The notes: generated by a model not told the origin, from the letters alone. A stretch of 64,000 nt of DNA from Rhizobium sp. SG_E_25_P2 (GCF_029892285.1 NZ_JARXVM010000025.1:26692-90691); one strand, 5' to 3'. Counted from the stretch's first letter, positions 44,463 to 54,528 are shown. Program-made: numbers and translations.

Positions 44463-46118
44463 TCAAGCCCCGCCATACTGCCGGACCAGTTCCGGCTCCA
44501 GCACGAGATTATCGAGCCAGGTCGGGTCGAGTTTCGGCACGGAGGAGAAGAGCAGTTTGGAATAGGGGTGCGTCGGGGATTTCACGTCCTCGCGGGTCAG
44601 GTGCTCGACCTTCTCGCCGCGGTACATGACCATTATCTCGTCGCAGATCGCTTCGACCACGGAGAGGTCGTGGCTGATGAAGATGTAGGAGAGGTTAAGC
44701 TCGCGCTGCAATTCCTTGAGCAGTTCGATGATGGCTGCGGCAACGACCGTGTCGAGCGCCGAGGTGATCTCGTCGCAGATGATGAGCTTGGGATTGGCGG
44801 CCAGCGCGCGGGCGAAGTTGATGCGCTGCTTCTGGCCGCCGGAGAGTTCCGACGGGTGGCGGTAGCGCACCGCCTTGGACAGGCGCACCATGTCGAGAAG
44901 TTCATCGACCCGGGCGTCGCGCGCTTTGCCCTTGAGGCCATGATAGAAGCTGAGGGGCCGTCCGAGAATGTCCTCAATGGGCTTGGCGGGGTTCAGCGCC
45001 GTATCAGCATATTGGAAGACGATCTGCATTTCACGCAGCGCTTTTCGCGAGCGTCGGCGCGCGTTGGGATCGAGTTCCTTGCCGTCGAAGATGATATTGC
45101 CGGCACTTGCCGGCAGGATGCCGGCGATGCAGCGCGCGAGTGTCGACTTCCCGCAGCCGGATTCGCCGATAATGCCGAGATTACGGCCCTTTTCGACCGA
45201 GAGGCTCACCGAGCGGACAGCCTGCATGAAGGGCAGGCCGTCGGCTTGGATCGGGCCATAGCCGGCGATGACGTTTTCGATTTGAAGCAGCGGACGCGCC
45301 TTGTCCTCGCGCCTGCCGGCAAATTGCGTTTCCTTCGGCTCGAAGGCGGACAACAGTTCCCGCGTGTAAGGATGGGAAGGCGCCGAAAGAATCGTCTCCG
45401 TCGCGCCCTCCTCCTGCACCTCGCCGCCCTTCAATACGACGATGCGGTCGGCGATCTGGGCAACGACGGCGAGATCATGAGACACATAGACGCCGGCAAT
45501 GCCGCCGGCTTTCATCACTGACTTGAAGGCCTTTAGCACGTCGATCTGGGTCGTCACGTCGAGCGCGGTGGTCGGTTCATCGAAGATGACAAGTTTCGGT
45601 CCGCCGATCAGCGCCATGGCGGCGGCAAGCCGCTGTAACTGGCCGCCGGAGACCTGATGTGGATAGCGCCCGCCTATGGTTTCGGGCGAGGGAAGCGACA
45701 AGGCCCTGAATAGCTCAATGGCGCTGGCGCGGGCCTGGTCAGCCGTCATAAGGCCATGGATGCGGGTCACTTCGATGACCTGATCCATAATTGTCTGCGA
45801 CGGGTTGAAGGCTGCGGCGGCGCTTTGCGGCACATAGGCGACTTCGGTGCCGCGAATGCCGGCCCGCTCGCGCTCGGAAAGCTTGGCCATGTCCTTGCCG
45901 TCGACCAGCAACGCGCCATCGGAAATGCGGCATCCGGGGCGGGTATAGCCCATAAGCGTCAGGGCGATCGTCGTCTTGCCGGAGCCGCTTTCGCCGATCA
46001 GGGCTACGATCTCACCCTTGGCGATCGAGATATCGACGCCCTTGATGATTTCGTTGCGGCGTCCGGCATCGGTGGTCGCCTCGACACGCAGGTTCCTGAT
46101 TTCGACGAGCTTGTTCAT
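44463..46118 (-). CDS. Peptide/nickel-type ABC transporter ATPase, two ATPase domains fused (DppD-DppF)
   Basis: 551 residues with two complete ABC domains: Walker A GESGSGKTT (near 41) and GESGCGKST (near 318), two signatures (VSGGQLQ, LSGGQKQ) and two Walker B motifs (LVIFDEPTTALD, LIICDEITSALD). One gene therefore supplies both ATPases of an oligopeptide-type importer. Last gene of the operon binding protein - DppB - DppC - ATPase. Confidence 0.9.
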   Translation of the reverse strand: MNKLVEIRNLRVEATTDAGRRNEIIKGVDISIAKGEIVALIGESGSGKTTIALTLMGYTRPGCRISDGALLVDGKDMAKLSERERAGIRGTEVAYVPQSAAAAFNPSQTIMDQVIEVTRIHGLMTADQARASAIELFRALSLPSPETIGGRYPHQVSGGQLQRLAAAMALIGGPKLVIFDEPTTALDVTTQIDVLKAFKSVMKAGGIAGVYVSHDLAVVAQIADRIVVLKGGEVQEEGATETILSAPSHPYTRELLSAFEPKETQFAGRREDKARPLLQIENVIAGYGPIQADGLPFMQAVRSVSLSVEKGRNLGIIGESGCGKSTLARCIAGILPASAGNIIFDGKELDPNARRRSRKALREMQIVFQYADTALNPAKPIEDILGRPLSFYHGLKGKARDARVDELLDMVRLSKAVRYRHPSELSGGQKQRINFARALAANPKLIICDEITSALDTVVAAAIIELLKELQRELNLSYIFISHDLSVVEAICDEIMVMYRGEKVEHLTREDVKSPTHPYSKLLFSSVPKLDPTWLDNLVLEPELVRQYGGA

Positions 46119-46119
46119 C

Positions 46120-46974
46120 TCAGGCGCTCCTGTCGCGGATCTTGCGGGGAAGGTTGTCGATCAGCAGGTTGACGCTGATCGTCAGGCTGGCGATCGCGAT
46201 CGAGGGTGCGATGATCGCTGCGGAGCCGAAGGACAGGCCCTGAATGTTTTCGTGGACCAGCGCGCCCCAGTCGGCGAGCGGCGGCTGCACGCCGAGGCCC
46301 AGGAAGGAGAGGCCGGAGAGCAGCAGCACGATGAAGACGAAGCGGATGCCGAAATCGGCCAGAACCGGCCGGATGATATTCGGCAGGATTTCCGAAACGG
46401 CGAGATAGAGCGTGTTTTCGCCGCGAATGCGGGCCACCGTGATGAAATCCATCGTGTTGACGTTCACAGCCAGGGCGCGGGCAAAGCGGTAGGAGCCTGG
46501 TGTGTAGATGAAGGCCAGGGTGAGGATGAGCGCCGGCAGCGAAGAGCCGACGGCCGCCACGACGACGAGGCCGAACAGCTTGCTCGGAATTGAGATCATC
46601 GCATCCATGAAACGGCTGAGTGCTGCATCAAACCAGCCGCCGATGACAGCGGCAGCCATACCGAGGATCACGCCTGAGGAGGAGGCTATCAGCACGCCGG
46701 CCAGCGCAATGCCGAGCGTGTAACGCGCACCGTAGATGATGCGGGACAGCATGTCGCGCCCCAGATAGTCGGATCCCAGCCAAAACTTGGAACTCATCGG
46801 GCCGAAATAGTCGATATCGACGATCTTGCCGACCGGATAGGGCGCGATCTGCGGGGCGAAGAGGGCGACCACGGCCCAGAACAGGATCACGGCGAAGGCG
46901 AGAACGCCGACAAGGCTGAACGTGTAGCCGAAGACGCCGGGAGAGGCGGAGGTCGTTGGGGCGCTTTGCGTCAT
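46120..46974 (-). CDS. Peptide-type ABC transporter permease, DppC-like
   Basis: 284 residues with N-terminal helix, the DppC/OppC loop FGPMSSKFWLGSDYLGRDMLSRIIYGARYTLGI and EAA region TVARIRGENTLYLAVSEILPNIIRP. Start ATG 46974 shares one base with the DppB stop; the longer frame upstream is inside that gene. Confidence 0.9.
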   Translation of the reverse strand: MTQSAPTTSASPGVFGYTFSLVGVLAFAVILFWAVVALFAPQIAPYPVGKIVDIDYFGPMSSKFWLGSDYLGRDMLSRIIYGARYTLGIALAGVLIASSSGVILGMAAAVIGGWFDAALSRFMDAMISIPSKLFGLVVVAAVGSSLPALILTLAFIYTPGSYRFARALAVNVNTMDFITVARIRGENTLYLAVSEILPNIIRPVLADFGIRFVFIVLLLSGLSFLGLGVQPPLADWGALVHENIQGLSFGSAAIIAPSIAIASLTISVNLLIDNLPRKIRDRSA

Positions 46975-47924
46975 CAGCGGAGCCTCGGATTTGAGATGAT
47001 GGCGATGATGTCGGCAATCGTGATCAGGATCATATAACCGGCGCAGAAGATCACCGCGCAGGTCTGGATCAGCGGCAGGTCGCGGGTGGCGACCGCATCG
47101 ACCATGAGCTTGGCGATGCCGGGATAGTTGAAGATCGTCTCGATGATGATAACGCCGCCGATGAGGTAGGAGAGCGAGAGCGCCAGTGCATTGACGATGG
47201 GACCGAGCGCATTGGGCAGCGCGTGGCGCAGAACGATGCGGCTGCGCGAGGCGCCTTTGAGGAGCGCCATTTCGACGTAAGGCGTCGCCAGCGTCTCGAT
47301 CACGGCGGCGCGGGTCATGCGGATGATCTGCGCGGACACGACGAAGGTCAGCGTCAGGACCGGCATGGCATACATGCGCAGAAGGTCGTAGAACGAATGC
47401 ACCTCGTTGACGAAGGAAATGGCCGGAAGCCATTTGAGATAGACCGCGAAAATCAGCACTGCGGTCGAGGCGACCATGAATTCCGGCACGGATATGATGC
47501 CGATGGTCAGCACCGTGACGAGGCGGTCGTAAAGCGAGCCCCGCATGACAGCCGAGGTGATGCCGAGCGTCAGCGCGAAAGGGACGGAAATGAGCGCCGT
47601 GATCCCGGCAAGCTGCATCGTGTGGACAAAGCGCCCGGCGATCAGCTTCGCAATCGGCATGTTGTTGGCATAGGACGTGCCGAGATCGCCGGTCAGGACG
47701 CCCAGCATCCAACGCAGGAAGCGCAGGATAGCGGGATCGTCGAGATGCATGGCATGACGCAGGCCGGCCACGGCTTCGGGCGTCGCGGCCTGACCAAGCA
47801 GGATCGTCGCAGTGTCTCCAGGCAGCATATTCGTGGCGAAGAAGACAGCGAAGGAAACGATCAGCAGCGTGATTACTGCGACGACGATCCGCTTGGCGAT
47901 CATGCTTGCGATATCAGCGTTCAT
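46974..47924 (-). CDS. Peptide-type ABC transporter permease, DppB-like
   Basis: 316 residues, six membrane helices. DppB-type beginning (IVVAVITLLIVSFAVFFATNMLPGD) and coupling loop TPYVEMALLKGASRSRIVLRHALPNALGPI. It is separated from the binding-protein gene by 184 bases containing a strong hairpin. Confidence 0.9.
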   Translation of the reverse strand: MNADIASMIAKRIVVAVITLLIVSFAVFFATNMLPGDTATILLGQAATPEAVAGLRHAMHLDDPAILRFLRWMLGVLTGDLGTSYANNMPIAKLIAGRFVHTMQLAGITALISVPFALTLGITSAVMRGSLYDRLVTVLTIGIISVPEFMVASTAVLIFAVYLKWLPAISFVNEVHSFYDLLRMYAMPVLTLTFVVSAQIIRMTRAAVIETLATPYVEMALLKGASRSRIVLRHALPNALGPIVNALALSLSYLIGGVIIIETIFNYPGIAKLMVDAVATRDLPLIQTCAVIFCAGYMILITIADIIAIISNPRLR

Positions 47925-48056
47925 GGAAAACCTCCAGCCGCGCTGCCCTAAGCAGGCAGCAACCCCACTTTTTCATCAATGGCGGTTTGAAAAAAGAGCC
48001 GATCGTCGCCCGGATGCATTTGGCGCGATTGCCGGTGCATTCCAGGAGATATCAAG

Positions 48057-48101
48057 ACCGCGCATGCTCCGGGAAATCCAGTTTCCCGGAGCATGCGCGG
48101 T
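48057..48101. terminator. Strong hairpin after the peptide-binding-protein gene
   Basis: Perfect 20-base stem (arms 48057-48076 and 48082-48101, starting ACCGCGCATGCTCC) with a 5-base loop, eight bases past the binding-protein stop at 48109 in transcription direction. No T-tract. Likely stabilises the binding-protein mRNA or attenuates permease transcription. Confidence 0.7.
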
Positions 48102-48108
48102 GATGCGA

Positions 48109-49710
48109 TCAGGCTTCGAGCCAGATGTATTCGGCCATGGCGTAGCCCATCATGCCGCCAAGCGGGTTGGCCGTCAGGCCCTTGACCTTGCTCGAAATGG
48201 CGTCGGCGTTGGTGATATAGGCCGGAATGATGGTGCCAGCTTCCTCCGCGATCATCGTCTGCATCTCAGAATAGATGTCGCGGCGCTTGGCCTGGTCCAG
48301 CATGCCGCGCGCTTCAACGAGCATGGCGTCGAATTTCGTCGACTTGTACTGGCTCTCGTTCCACGGCGCGTCGGACGAGTAGAGCAATGAGAAATAGATA
48401 TCCGGCGTCGGACGCGGGTTGATATTGCCGAAATGGATTGGCGCTTGCAGCCAGTATTTATCCCAGTAACCGTCAGACGGCACGCGCTGGACGTCGAGGT
48501 TGAGGCCGATTTCGGCTCCAGCTGCCTGCATGATCATCGCCATGTCGATGGAGTTGTTGGCTGCATCCGAAGCGATCATAGGGATCGCTTGGCCAAGGAC
48601 GCCAGCCTTTTCGAAATAGTGCTTCGCCTTGTCAGGGTCGAAGGCTTTCGGCTTCAGATCCGGATTGTGGAAGAAATTGGCCTTGGAAATCGGTTGGTCG
48701 TTACCGACTTCGCCAAAGCCGCGCAGCGCCGCTGTGACGATCTGCTCGCGGTCTACGAGATATTTCATGCCCATCACGAAATCGGGCTTGTTCATATCGA
48801 GCCGGATGTTCAGATTGGTGTAGTTGCCGCCGGTCGACTTGGAGAGTTGAAAGCCGGTCTGGCCCTCGACGAGCTTGGCCGAGCGAGGATTGATAGCTGC
48901 GGCAAGCTGGATGTCGCCGGCCAGCAGGGCGTTGACGCGGGCGTTGTCATCGCCGATGGCGAAGAATTCGAAAGAATCGAGATAGGGCGCGCCCGACTTC
49001 CAATAGTTCTTGTTCTTCTTGACGATTGAACGGACGCCGGGCTCGAAGGTTTCGAGGGTGAAGGCGCCGGTGCCGATTCCCTTGGAAAAATCCGTCGTGC
49101 CGTCTTGCACGATCATGAAGTGGTGCAGGCCCAGGATGAAGGGAAGGTCGGCGTTAGCAGCAGCAAGGACGATCTCGACCGTAATGGTGTCTATCGCCTT
49201 GATTTCCGACATCTGAGCGGCGATTTTGGCGACCTTGGAGCCGACAGCCGGGTCAAGATGGCGCTTCAGGGTGAAAACAACGTCGGCTGCAGTCAGCGCT
49301 TTTCCGTCATGGAAGGCAACACCCTTGCGCAGGGTTACGGTCCAGGTCTTGGCATCCTTGGTCTCAAGCTTTTCGGCGAGCTCCATCTGCGGCACGCCAT
49401 TGGCGTCGATAAAGGTCAGACGATTGTAAAGAGAGCAGCAACGCACATAATCGGTGCCCAGCGAAGCCTTGGCTGGATCGAGCGTATCGGCGTTGGAGGA
49501 CGAAAGGCCGGCAGCCTTGAAATGTCCGCCCGAGACAGGCGTTGCGGCGACTGCCTGTTCAGCGCGGCCGAAAACAGCGCCGCCAGCGGAGAGCGCCACG
49601 CCGCCTGCCAGCATCATTTTCAGGAGATCGCGACGCGAAGCGCCTCGACGGATGGCCTCTTCGACGCGGGCGTCGTCGGATTTCGTCCAGTTGGAAATTT
49701 TGTCAGTCAT
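48109..49710 (-). CDS. Peptide-type ABC transporter substrate-binding protein (family 5, Tat signal)
   Basis: 533 residues. Twin-arginine signal ASRRDLLKMMLAGGVALSAGG (residues 24-44), then the SBP_bac_5 fold: DTLDPAKASLGTDYVRCCSLYNRL; AEKLETKDAKTWTVTLRKGVAFHDGKALTAADVVFTLKRHLD. First gene of the importer operon. The family carries peptides but also amino-acid conjugates, opines and sugars; the surrounding amine-catabolic genes suggest an amine or amino-acid derivative. Confidence 0.9.
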   Translation of the reverse strand: MTDKISNWTKSDDARVEEAIRRGASRRDLLKMMLAGGVALSAGGAVFGRAEQAVAATPVSGGHFKAAGLSSSNADTLDPAKASLGTDYVRCCSLYNRLTFIDANGVPQMELAEKLETKDAKTWTVTLRKGVAFHDGKALTAADVVFTLKRHLDPAVGSKVAKIAAQMSEIKAIDTITVEIVLAAANADLPFILGLHHFMIVQDGTTDFSKGIGTGAFTLETFEPGVRSIVKKNKNYWKSGAPYLDSFEFFAIGDDNARVNALLAGDIQLAAAINPRSAKLVEGQTGFQLSKSTGGNYTNLNIRLDMNKPDFVMGMKYLVDREQIVTAALRGFGEVGNDQPISKANFFHNPDLKPKAFDPDKAKHYFEKAGVLGQAIPMIASDAANNSIDMAMIMQAAGAEIGLNLDVQRVPSDGYWDKYWLQAPIHFGNINPRPTPDIYFSLLYSSDAPWNESQYKSTKFDAMLVEARGMLDQAKRRDIYSEMQTMIAEEAGTIIPAYITNADAISSKVKGLTANPLGGMMGYAMAEYIWLEA

Positions 49711-49863
49711 GTCATTCCCCTTCTTTGCTTTGTTTCGGGCTTGTATCCGTCTTGCGCGGACTTTCCGGCCCGGTGTGTGATTTCACGCGCGGCGTTTTGC
49801 CTTTTTCTGAAGATCAGTCTTGCATGTCCGCCGGGGCTTATCGTTCGATTTGGCCGAACGCGG

Positions 49864-49878
49864 CAGCATAATATTGCG
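49864..49878. promoter_or_regulatory. Lrp-like site upstream of the peptide-type importer operon
   Basis: CAGCATAATATTGCG fits the Lrp consensus at 12 of 15 positions; its complement shares the core AATATTATGCTGC with the box at 43786. It lies about 155-170 bases upstream of the binding-protein start. The remaining 224-base gap between the importer and aminotransferase genes holds no gene. Confidence 0.4.
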
Positions 49879-49934
49879 AACTTGCTTCCCCCGGCGACAT
49901 TTCGGCGAAATGCCGCCGGCCTTGCTTGCGGCCG

Positions 49935-51308
49935 TCAGGCCATGGCCTTGCGGATATCCGGGTCCTGCAGTGTCTCATCGAGCGTCTTGCGGGTGCGTTC
50001 AACGATGGCGTCGATATCGGCATCGGTGCAGCAGAGCGGCGGGGCATAGCCCAGCACGCCCTGCGGGAAGGCGCGGATGACGAGACCGTTGTCCCAAGCG
50101 CGGTCGAATATGCGCCGTGCCGGCTGGGCTGTTGCCGGAAGAGCCGTTTTCTTCGCCTTGTCGGTGACCAGTTCGACGCCATAGAGCATGCCACGGCCGC
50201 GAATGTCGCCCACCAGCGGGTGGTCGCGGAGGCTTTCCAGGCCTGCCAGCAGACGCGCCCCGGCCCTCACGCCGTTTTCGAGAAGCCCGCCTTCGTAGAG
50301 TTTCAACACTTCGAGGCCGATAGCGGCGCTGACGGGATGGGCCGAATAGGTGAAGCCGTGCCCCACGGCCGCATCGCCCGCGCCATCGGCGATCACATCA
50401 TAGACGCCATTCGCCATCAGAACCGCGCCCATGGGCGCATAGCCGGAGGTCAGCCCCTTGGCGACCGTCATCATGTCCGGCACGATGTTTTCGTCGGCGC
50501 AGGCAAAGAGGGGGCCGGTGCGGCCGAAGCCGGTGATGACCTCGTCGGCGATGAAGAGAATGCCATATTCCTGACAGAGATCACGCATCGCCTTGATCCA
50601 GCCCTTGGGCGGCACGATGACGCCACCGGACCCCTGGATCGGTTCGGCATAAAATGCTGCCACGCGATCCGCGCCGATCTCCTCGATCTTGGCCTTCAGC
50701 GCAGCCAGCGACGCCGCGATGATTGATGCATCGTCTTCGCCGATCGGGTTGCGATAGGGATAGGGCGAAGGGATCTTGTGCTGCCAGTCGAAGGGCAGGC
50801 CGAAACCAGTATGGAAGGCCGGCAGTGCCGTCAACCCGGCGCCAACCGTGGTCGAGCCGTGATAGCCCTGCTGGATCGAGATGAACTGATCGCGCTGCGG
50901 CTGGCTCTTGGCATTCCAGTAATAGCGGACGAAACGGATGGTGGAATCCACCGCATCCGAGCCGCCAAGCGTGAAAAAGACGCGGTTGAGATCGCCCGGC
51001 GCGCGTTCGGCGAGTTCCGCGGCAAGCCGAATCGCCGGCTCCGAGCCCAGATCGAAATAGCCGGTGGCATAGGGAAGCTCACGCAATTGCTTGGTGGCCG
51101 CCTCAATGATGCTCTCATGGCCGTAGCCGGCATTGACGCACCACAGACCTGCAAATCCATCGACCAGTTGATGGCCATTAGCCTCGGTGACCGTTGCGCC
51201 GGAGGCGGATTTGAGCACCCGCACGCCCTCGCGCTCATGCCCGCGATAGGAGGAGACGGGGTGGATCAGGTGCGCGCGATCGAGTTCGATCAAGGAATTG
51301 GCGAGCAT
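49935..51308 (-). CDS. Class III (omega) aminotransferase
   Basis: 457 residues. PLP-fold features: FTLGGSDAVDSTIRFVRYYWNAK, GYHGSTTVGAGLTA, LFIADEVITGFGRTG (the Asp) and MMTVAKGLTSGYAPMGAVLM with the Schiff-base Lys. It resembles putrescine/diamine:pyruvate aminotransferases. ATG 51308 fits the family start. Next to a PuuB-like oxidase and two aldehyde dehydrogenases, it probably converts an omega-amine to an aldehyde. Confidence 0.85.
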   Translation of the reverse strand: MLANSLIELDRAHLIHPVSSYRGHEREGVRVLKSASGATVTEANGHQLVDGFAGLWCVNAGYGHESIIEAATKQLRELPYATGYFDLGSEPAIRLAAELAERAPGDLNRVFFTLGGSDAVDSTIRFVRYYWNAKSQPQRDQFISIQQGYHGSTTVGAGLTALPAFHTGFGLPFDWQHKIPSPYPYRNPIGEDDASIIAASLAALKAKIEEIGADRVAAFYAEPIQGSGGVIVPPKGWIKAMRDLCQEYGILFIADEVITGFGRTGPLFACADENIVPDMMTVAKGLTSGYAPMGAVLMANGVYDVIADGAGDAAVGHGFTYSAHPVSAAIGLEVLKLYEGGLLENGVRAGARLLAGLESLRDHPLVGDIRGRGMLYGVELVTDKAKKTALPATAQPARRIFDRAWDNGLVIRAFPQGVLGYAPPLCCTDADIDAIVERTRKTLDETLQDPDIRKAMA

Positions 51309-51345
51309 TTCAGTCTCCAAAGTGCTGTTTTCAGCAGGTTTGAGT

Positions 51346-52185
51346 TCAGCCGAGCGCCTGATTGGCGAGCGCATAGACTTTCCGGCGCGCCTGTTCGGCA
51401 TCTTCCTTGGCAGGGCGGCGCATGGCGACGCCGCCGCCGACATGGGCAAGGCCGATATCGGCGAGCCAGAGCGCAATGCCCGTTTCGCTGCCCGTATCGA
51501 CGCGCAGGAAGGTCCCAGGGCGGGAGGATGCGTGCCAGGCAATGAGCGCGCAGGCGGTCTTGGCGTCAGGCGCAATGACCGGTCCGATAACCTCGCCGCG
51601 GCCGAAGGGGCGGATCGCCGCCCAGGCCTCGATCGTCTCGCCCTTGCGAACGACCGCGATCTCCCCGCGCTCGACCAGCGCATTGATCAGTGCCGAGCGG
51701 TCCGCTCCATAGGCTTCCCTGTCGAGCGCTTTCAGCGCTTCAAGGTCGCCGGCCTGCATCTTTTCGATGCCCTCTGGGCGGTCGAGCGGACGAACCTCGC
51801 CCTGATGCTGGCGGATGAGGCCGGTCGTAACGAAGCCGAGCTTTTCATAAAGCGGCAGGCCCTCCTTGGTGGCAACGAGGCGGAGCGGTCGGCCATCGGC
51901 AAGGGCAACGGCCCGTTCCATCAGCGTGCGGCCGAGTCCAAGCCCACGCATCGTCTTGTCGACAATGACCATGTTGATCGTAGCGCAATCCGCAGCATAG
52001 GGCGTTACCAGCGTCGTGCCCGTGACGCGGCCGTCTGCATCTAGTGCGACAACGCCTGCGCTCAACGCCTGCGCCAGCATCCAGTCCTCGCGGCGATGCG
52101 GCCAGCTTTCGGCGCGTGACAGGGCAACTGCGCCATCAATATGCTCAGGCCCGAAGGCGACGAGGTCGATTTGGCTATTCTGCAT
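51346..52185 (-). CDS. Two-domain GNAT acetyltransferase (YitH-like)
   Basis: 279 residues: N-terminal GNAT domain with MVIVDKTMRGLGLGRTLMERAVAL (acetyl-CoA pyrophosphate loop R-G-x-G-x-G, variant) and a second GNAT-like half ending GNAT_18-style (GEVIGPVIAPDAKTACALIAW, FLRVDTGSETGIALWLADIGL). A paralogue of similar build lies at 62193-63095. Acceptor is unknown. It follows the aminotransferase start by 37 bases and is likely in its operon. Confidence 0.82.
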   Translation of the reverse strand: MQNSQIDLVAFGPEHIDGAVALSRAESWPHRREDWMLAQALSAGVVALDADGRVTGTTLVTPYAADCATINMVIVDKTMRGLGLGRTLMERAVALADGRPLRLVATKEGLPLYEKLGFVTTGLIRQHQGEVRPLDRPEGIEKMQAGDLEALKALDREAYGADRSALINALVERGEIAVVRKGETIEAWAAIRPFGRGEVIGPVIAPDAKTACALIAWHASSRPGTFLRVDTGSETGIALWLADIGLAHVGGGVAMRRPAKEDAEQARRKVYALANQALG

Positions 52186-52493
52186 GGCATTTCCTTTCCT
52201 GACATGAAGTCTCGTGCAGGATGCGGAAGCTATTCATCTGAATGGGGAGGCTGGCGCGCTATCTTGCGCCGAAGCGTCGGGCCAGCGCCGCATCTTATGC
52301 TGCGGGGCCTGCGAAACAGGGGGCAACGAGGCAAGGCGGCCGCCTAGGGGAGGTCTTTCGTGCAATTGTGTGCCAAACGGAACGGTAGATTAAAAACTTT
52401 GTGCTTCCCGGACGCGTCAATTCGGCCCGCGAGCGTTGGCAGGGATGTCTTATGATCAGGTCAACGAAACTTTAATGCCTGAGGAAGAACTTT
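52186..52493. promoter_or_regulatory. Divergent promoter region with Lrp-like core
   Basis: 308 bases without a gene. It separates the leftward GNAT/aminotransferase unit from the rightward HAD/oxidase unit. TTATGCTGC at 52295-52303, in a partly symmetric GCCGCATCTTATGCTGCGG, repeats the core of the Lrp-like boxes at 43786 and 49864. The right part (52380-52480) is AT-richer and probably carries the HAD promoter. Confidence 0.4.
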
Positions 52494-53159
52494 ATGGCCA
52501 TTCGCCCGAAATATGTGTCCTTCGACTGCTACGGCACGCTGATCAATTTCGACATGGCGGGAGCCGCCCGCGATCTCTATGGCGACCGTCTCGACGCACA
52601 GGCCATGGACAAATTCATCCGCAACTTCTCCGCCTACCGGTTCGACGAGATCATGGGCGCGTGGAAGCCCTATGCGGAAGTCGTTCATAATTCGCTGTCG
52701 CGCACCTGCAAGGCCAATGGCGTGACCTTCAAGGACGAAGACGCGCAGATGGTCTATGAGCGCGTTCCGACCTGGGGTCCGCATGCCGATGCGCCGGCGG
52801 GCCTTGCCAAAGTGGCGAAGGAAATTCCGCTGGTCATCCTGTCCAACGCCATGAACTCGCAGATCATGTCGAATGTCGAAAAGCTCGGTGCGCCATTCCA
52901 CAAGGTCTATACCGCCGAACAGGCACAGGCCTATAAGCCTCGCTTCAAGGCGTTTGAATACATGCTCGACATGCTCGGCTGCGGCCCGGAAGACATCCTG
53001 CACGTCTCCTCGTCCTTCCGCTATGATCTGATGTCGGCCCATGATCTCGGCATCAAGAACAAGGTCTGGGTAAACCGCGGCCACGAGCCGGCCAACCCCT
53101 ATTACGGCTATACCGAAATCGCCGATATTTCCGGCCTGCCGGGCGTCGTGGGTCTCTGA
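52494..53159 (+). CDS. HAD-superfamily hydrolase, type II haloacid dehalogenase-like
   Basis: 221 residues. Nucleophile motif FDCYGTLINF (Asp10), motif II LSNAM, motif III Lys in QAYKPRFKAF and motif IV SSSFRYDLMSAHDLG. This is the L-2-haloacid dehalogenase subgroup, yet such genes beside FAD amine oxidases often act on other substrates. Followed after 43 bases by a PuuB-like gene, probably co-transcribed. Confidence 0.85.
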   Translation: MAIRPKYVSFDCYGTLINFDMAGAARDLYGDRLDAQAMDKFIRNFSAYRFDEIMGAWKPYAEVVHNSLSRTCKANGVTFKDEDAQMVYERVPTWGPHADAPAGLAKVAKEIPLVILSNAMNSQIMSNVEKLGAPFHKVYTAEQAQAYKPRFKAFEYMLDMLGCGPEDILHVSSSFRYDLMSAHDLGIKNKVWVNRGHEPANPYYGYTEIADISGLPGVVGL

Positions 53160-53202
53160 CCCGACACCCGCCGCAGATGACAAACCAGCAAAGGCATGGT
53201 CG

Positions 53203-54477
53203 ATGAAATTCGTCTCCTATTGGCATGACACTGCGCCGGCCTTTGCCGGGGGGGCAGAAGGCCCTGTCAGCGGGCATTTCGATGTCGCCGTCATTGGCGC
53301 CGGCTTTACAGGGCTCGCGGCAGCGCGGCAGCTTGCACGGGCGGGGGTGAAGGTCGTCATTCTGGAGGCGGAGTGCGTTGGCTTTGGGGCGTCCGGCCGC
53401 AATGGCGGTCATCTGAACAATGGTCTGGCGCATAGCTATCTCGGCGCGAAGGCTGAGCTTGGCAAGGAGCGCGCGATTGCGCTCTATCACGCGCTGGACG
53501 ATTCCATCGATACGATCGAGAAGTTGATCGCCGAAGAGGGCATCGACTGCTATTTCCGCCGTTCCGGCAAGCTGAAGCTGGCCTCGAAGCCCAAGCATTT
53601 CGAGGCCATCGTCCGCAATTTCGAGGCGTTGAACAAGGAATGCGATCCGGATACGGCGCTGCTGTCGCCGGAAGATCTAAGCCAAGAGGTCGTCTCCTCC
53701 TTCCATGGCGCGATGCTATCGAAGAAGAGCGCGATGATGCATATGGGCCGCTATGTCGTCGGGCTGGCCGAGGCCGCCGTGCGCCATGGCGCGACGATCT
53801 TTGAAGGCGCGGCCGTCACCGAGCATCATGAGACGAACGGCGTTCACACGCTGCAAACCACGCGCGGTTCGCTGACCGCCGCCAATGTGATCGTGGCGAC
53901 CGGGGCCTATACCACAAAGAATTTCGCCTGGTTTCGCCGCCGCATCATCGCGGTCGGCAGCTTCCTGATTGCCACGCGCGCGCTCAACGAGGCGGAAGTT
54001 CAGGCGGTCATGCCCGGCAACCGCACCTGCGTCAACACGATGAACATCGGCAACTACTGGAGGCTTTCACCCGACAATCGCCTGATATTCGGCGGCCGCG
54101 CCCGCTTCTCGGCCACATCCGACCAGCGCTCGGACGAAAAGAGCGGCGCGATCCTGCGCGAGAGCCTGGAGCGCATCTTTCCGCAATTGAAGGGCATCGA
54201 GATCGACTATTGTTGGGGCGGCCTTGTCGACATGACGGCCGACCGTTATCCGCGCGCCGGCTTCCAGGACGGGCTCTGGTACGCCATGGGCTATTCCGGC
54301 CACGGCGCCCAGTTGTCTACGCATCTCGGCATGATGGTTGCCGACGCCATTCTCGGCCGCGCCGACCGCAACCCCATGCAAAACTACCCCTGGCCCGCCG
54401 TGCCCGGCCATTTCGGTAAACCCTGGTTCCTGCCGCTGGTGGGAATGTTCTACAAGGCTAAGGACATGCTGGAGTAG
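53203..54477 (+). CDS. FAD-dependent amine oxidoreductase, PuuB (gamma-glutamylputrescine oxidase)-like
   Basis: 424 residues of the DAO family. FDVAVIGAGFTGLAAARQLARAG at about residues 26-48, GFGASGRNGGHLNNG near 63 and the C-terminal GGLVDMTADRYPRAGF, YAMGYSGHGAQLSTHLG FAD/substrate region match PuuB-like oxidases. It would oxidise an amine or N-substituted amino acid to the aldehyde plus ammonia; an aldehyde dehydrogenase gene lies just beyond the small insertion downstream. Confidence 0.87.
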   Translation: MKFVSYWHDTAPAFAGGAEGPVSGHFDVAVIGAGFTGLAAARQLARAGVKVVILEAECVGFGASGRNGGHLNNGLAHSYLGAKAELGKERAIALYHALDDSIDTIEKLIAEEGIDCYFRRSGKLKLASKPKHFEAIVRNFEALNKECDPDTALLSPEDLSQEVVSSFHGAMLSKKSAMMHMGRYVVGLAEAAVRHGATIFEGAAVTEHHETNGVHTLQTTRGSLTAANVIVATGAYTTKNFAWFRRRIIAVGSFLIATRALNEAEVQAVMPGNRTCVNTMNIGNYWRLSPDNRLIFGGRARFSATSDQRSDEKSGAILRESLERIFPQLKGIEIDYCWGGLVDMTADRYPRAGFQDGLWYAMGYSGHGAQLSTHLGMMVADAILGRADRNPMQNYPWPAVPGHFGKPWFLPLVGMFYKAKDMLE

Positions 54478-54528
54478 GCGCGTGCAATTTCGTTGCCGTC
54501 TCCGGCAAGCAATGATAATCTTGCGGCC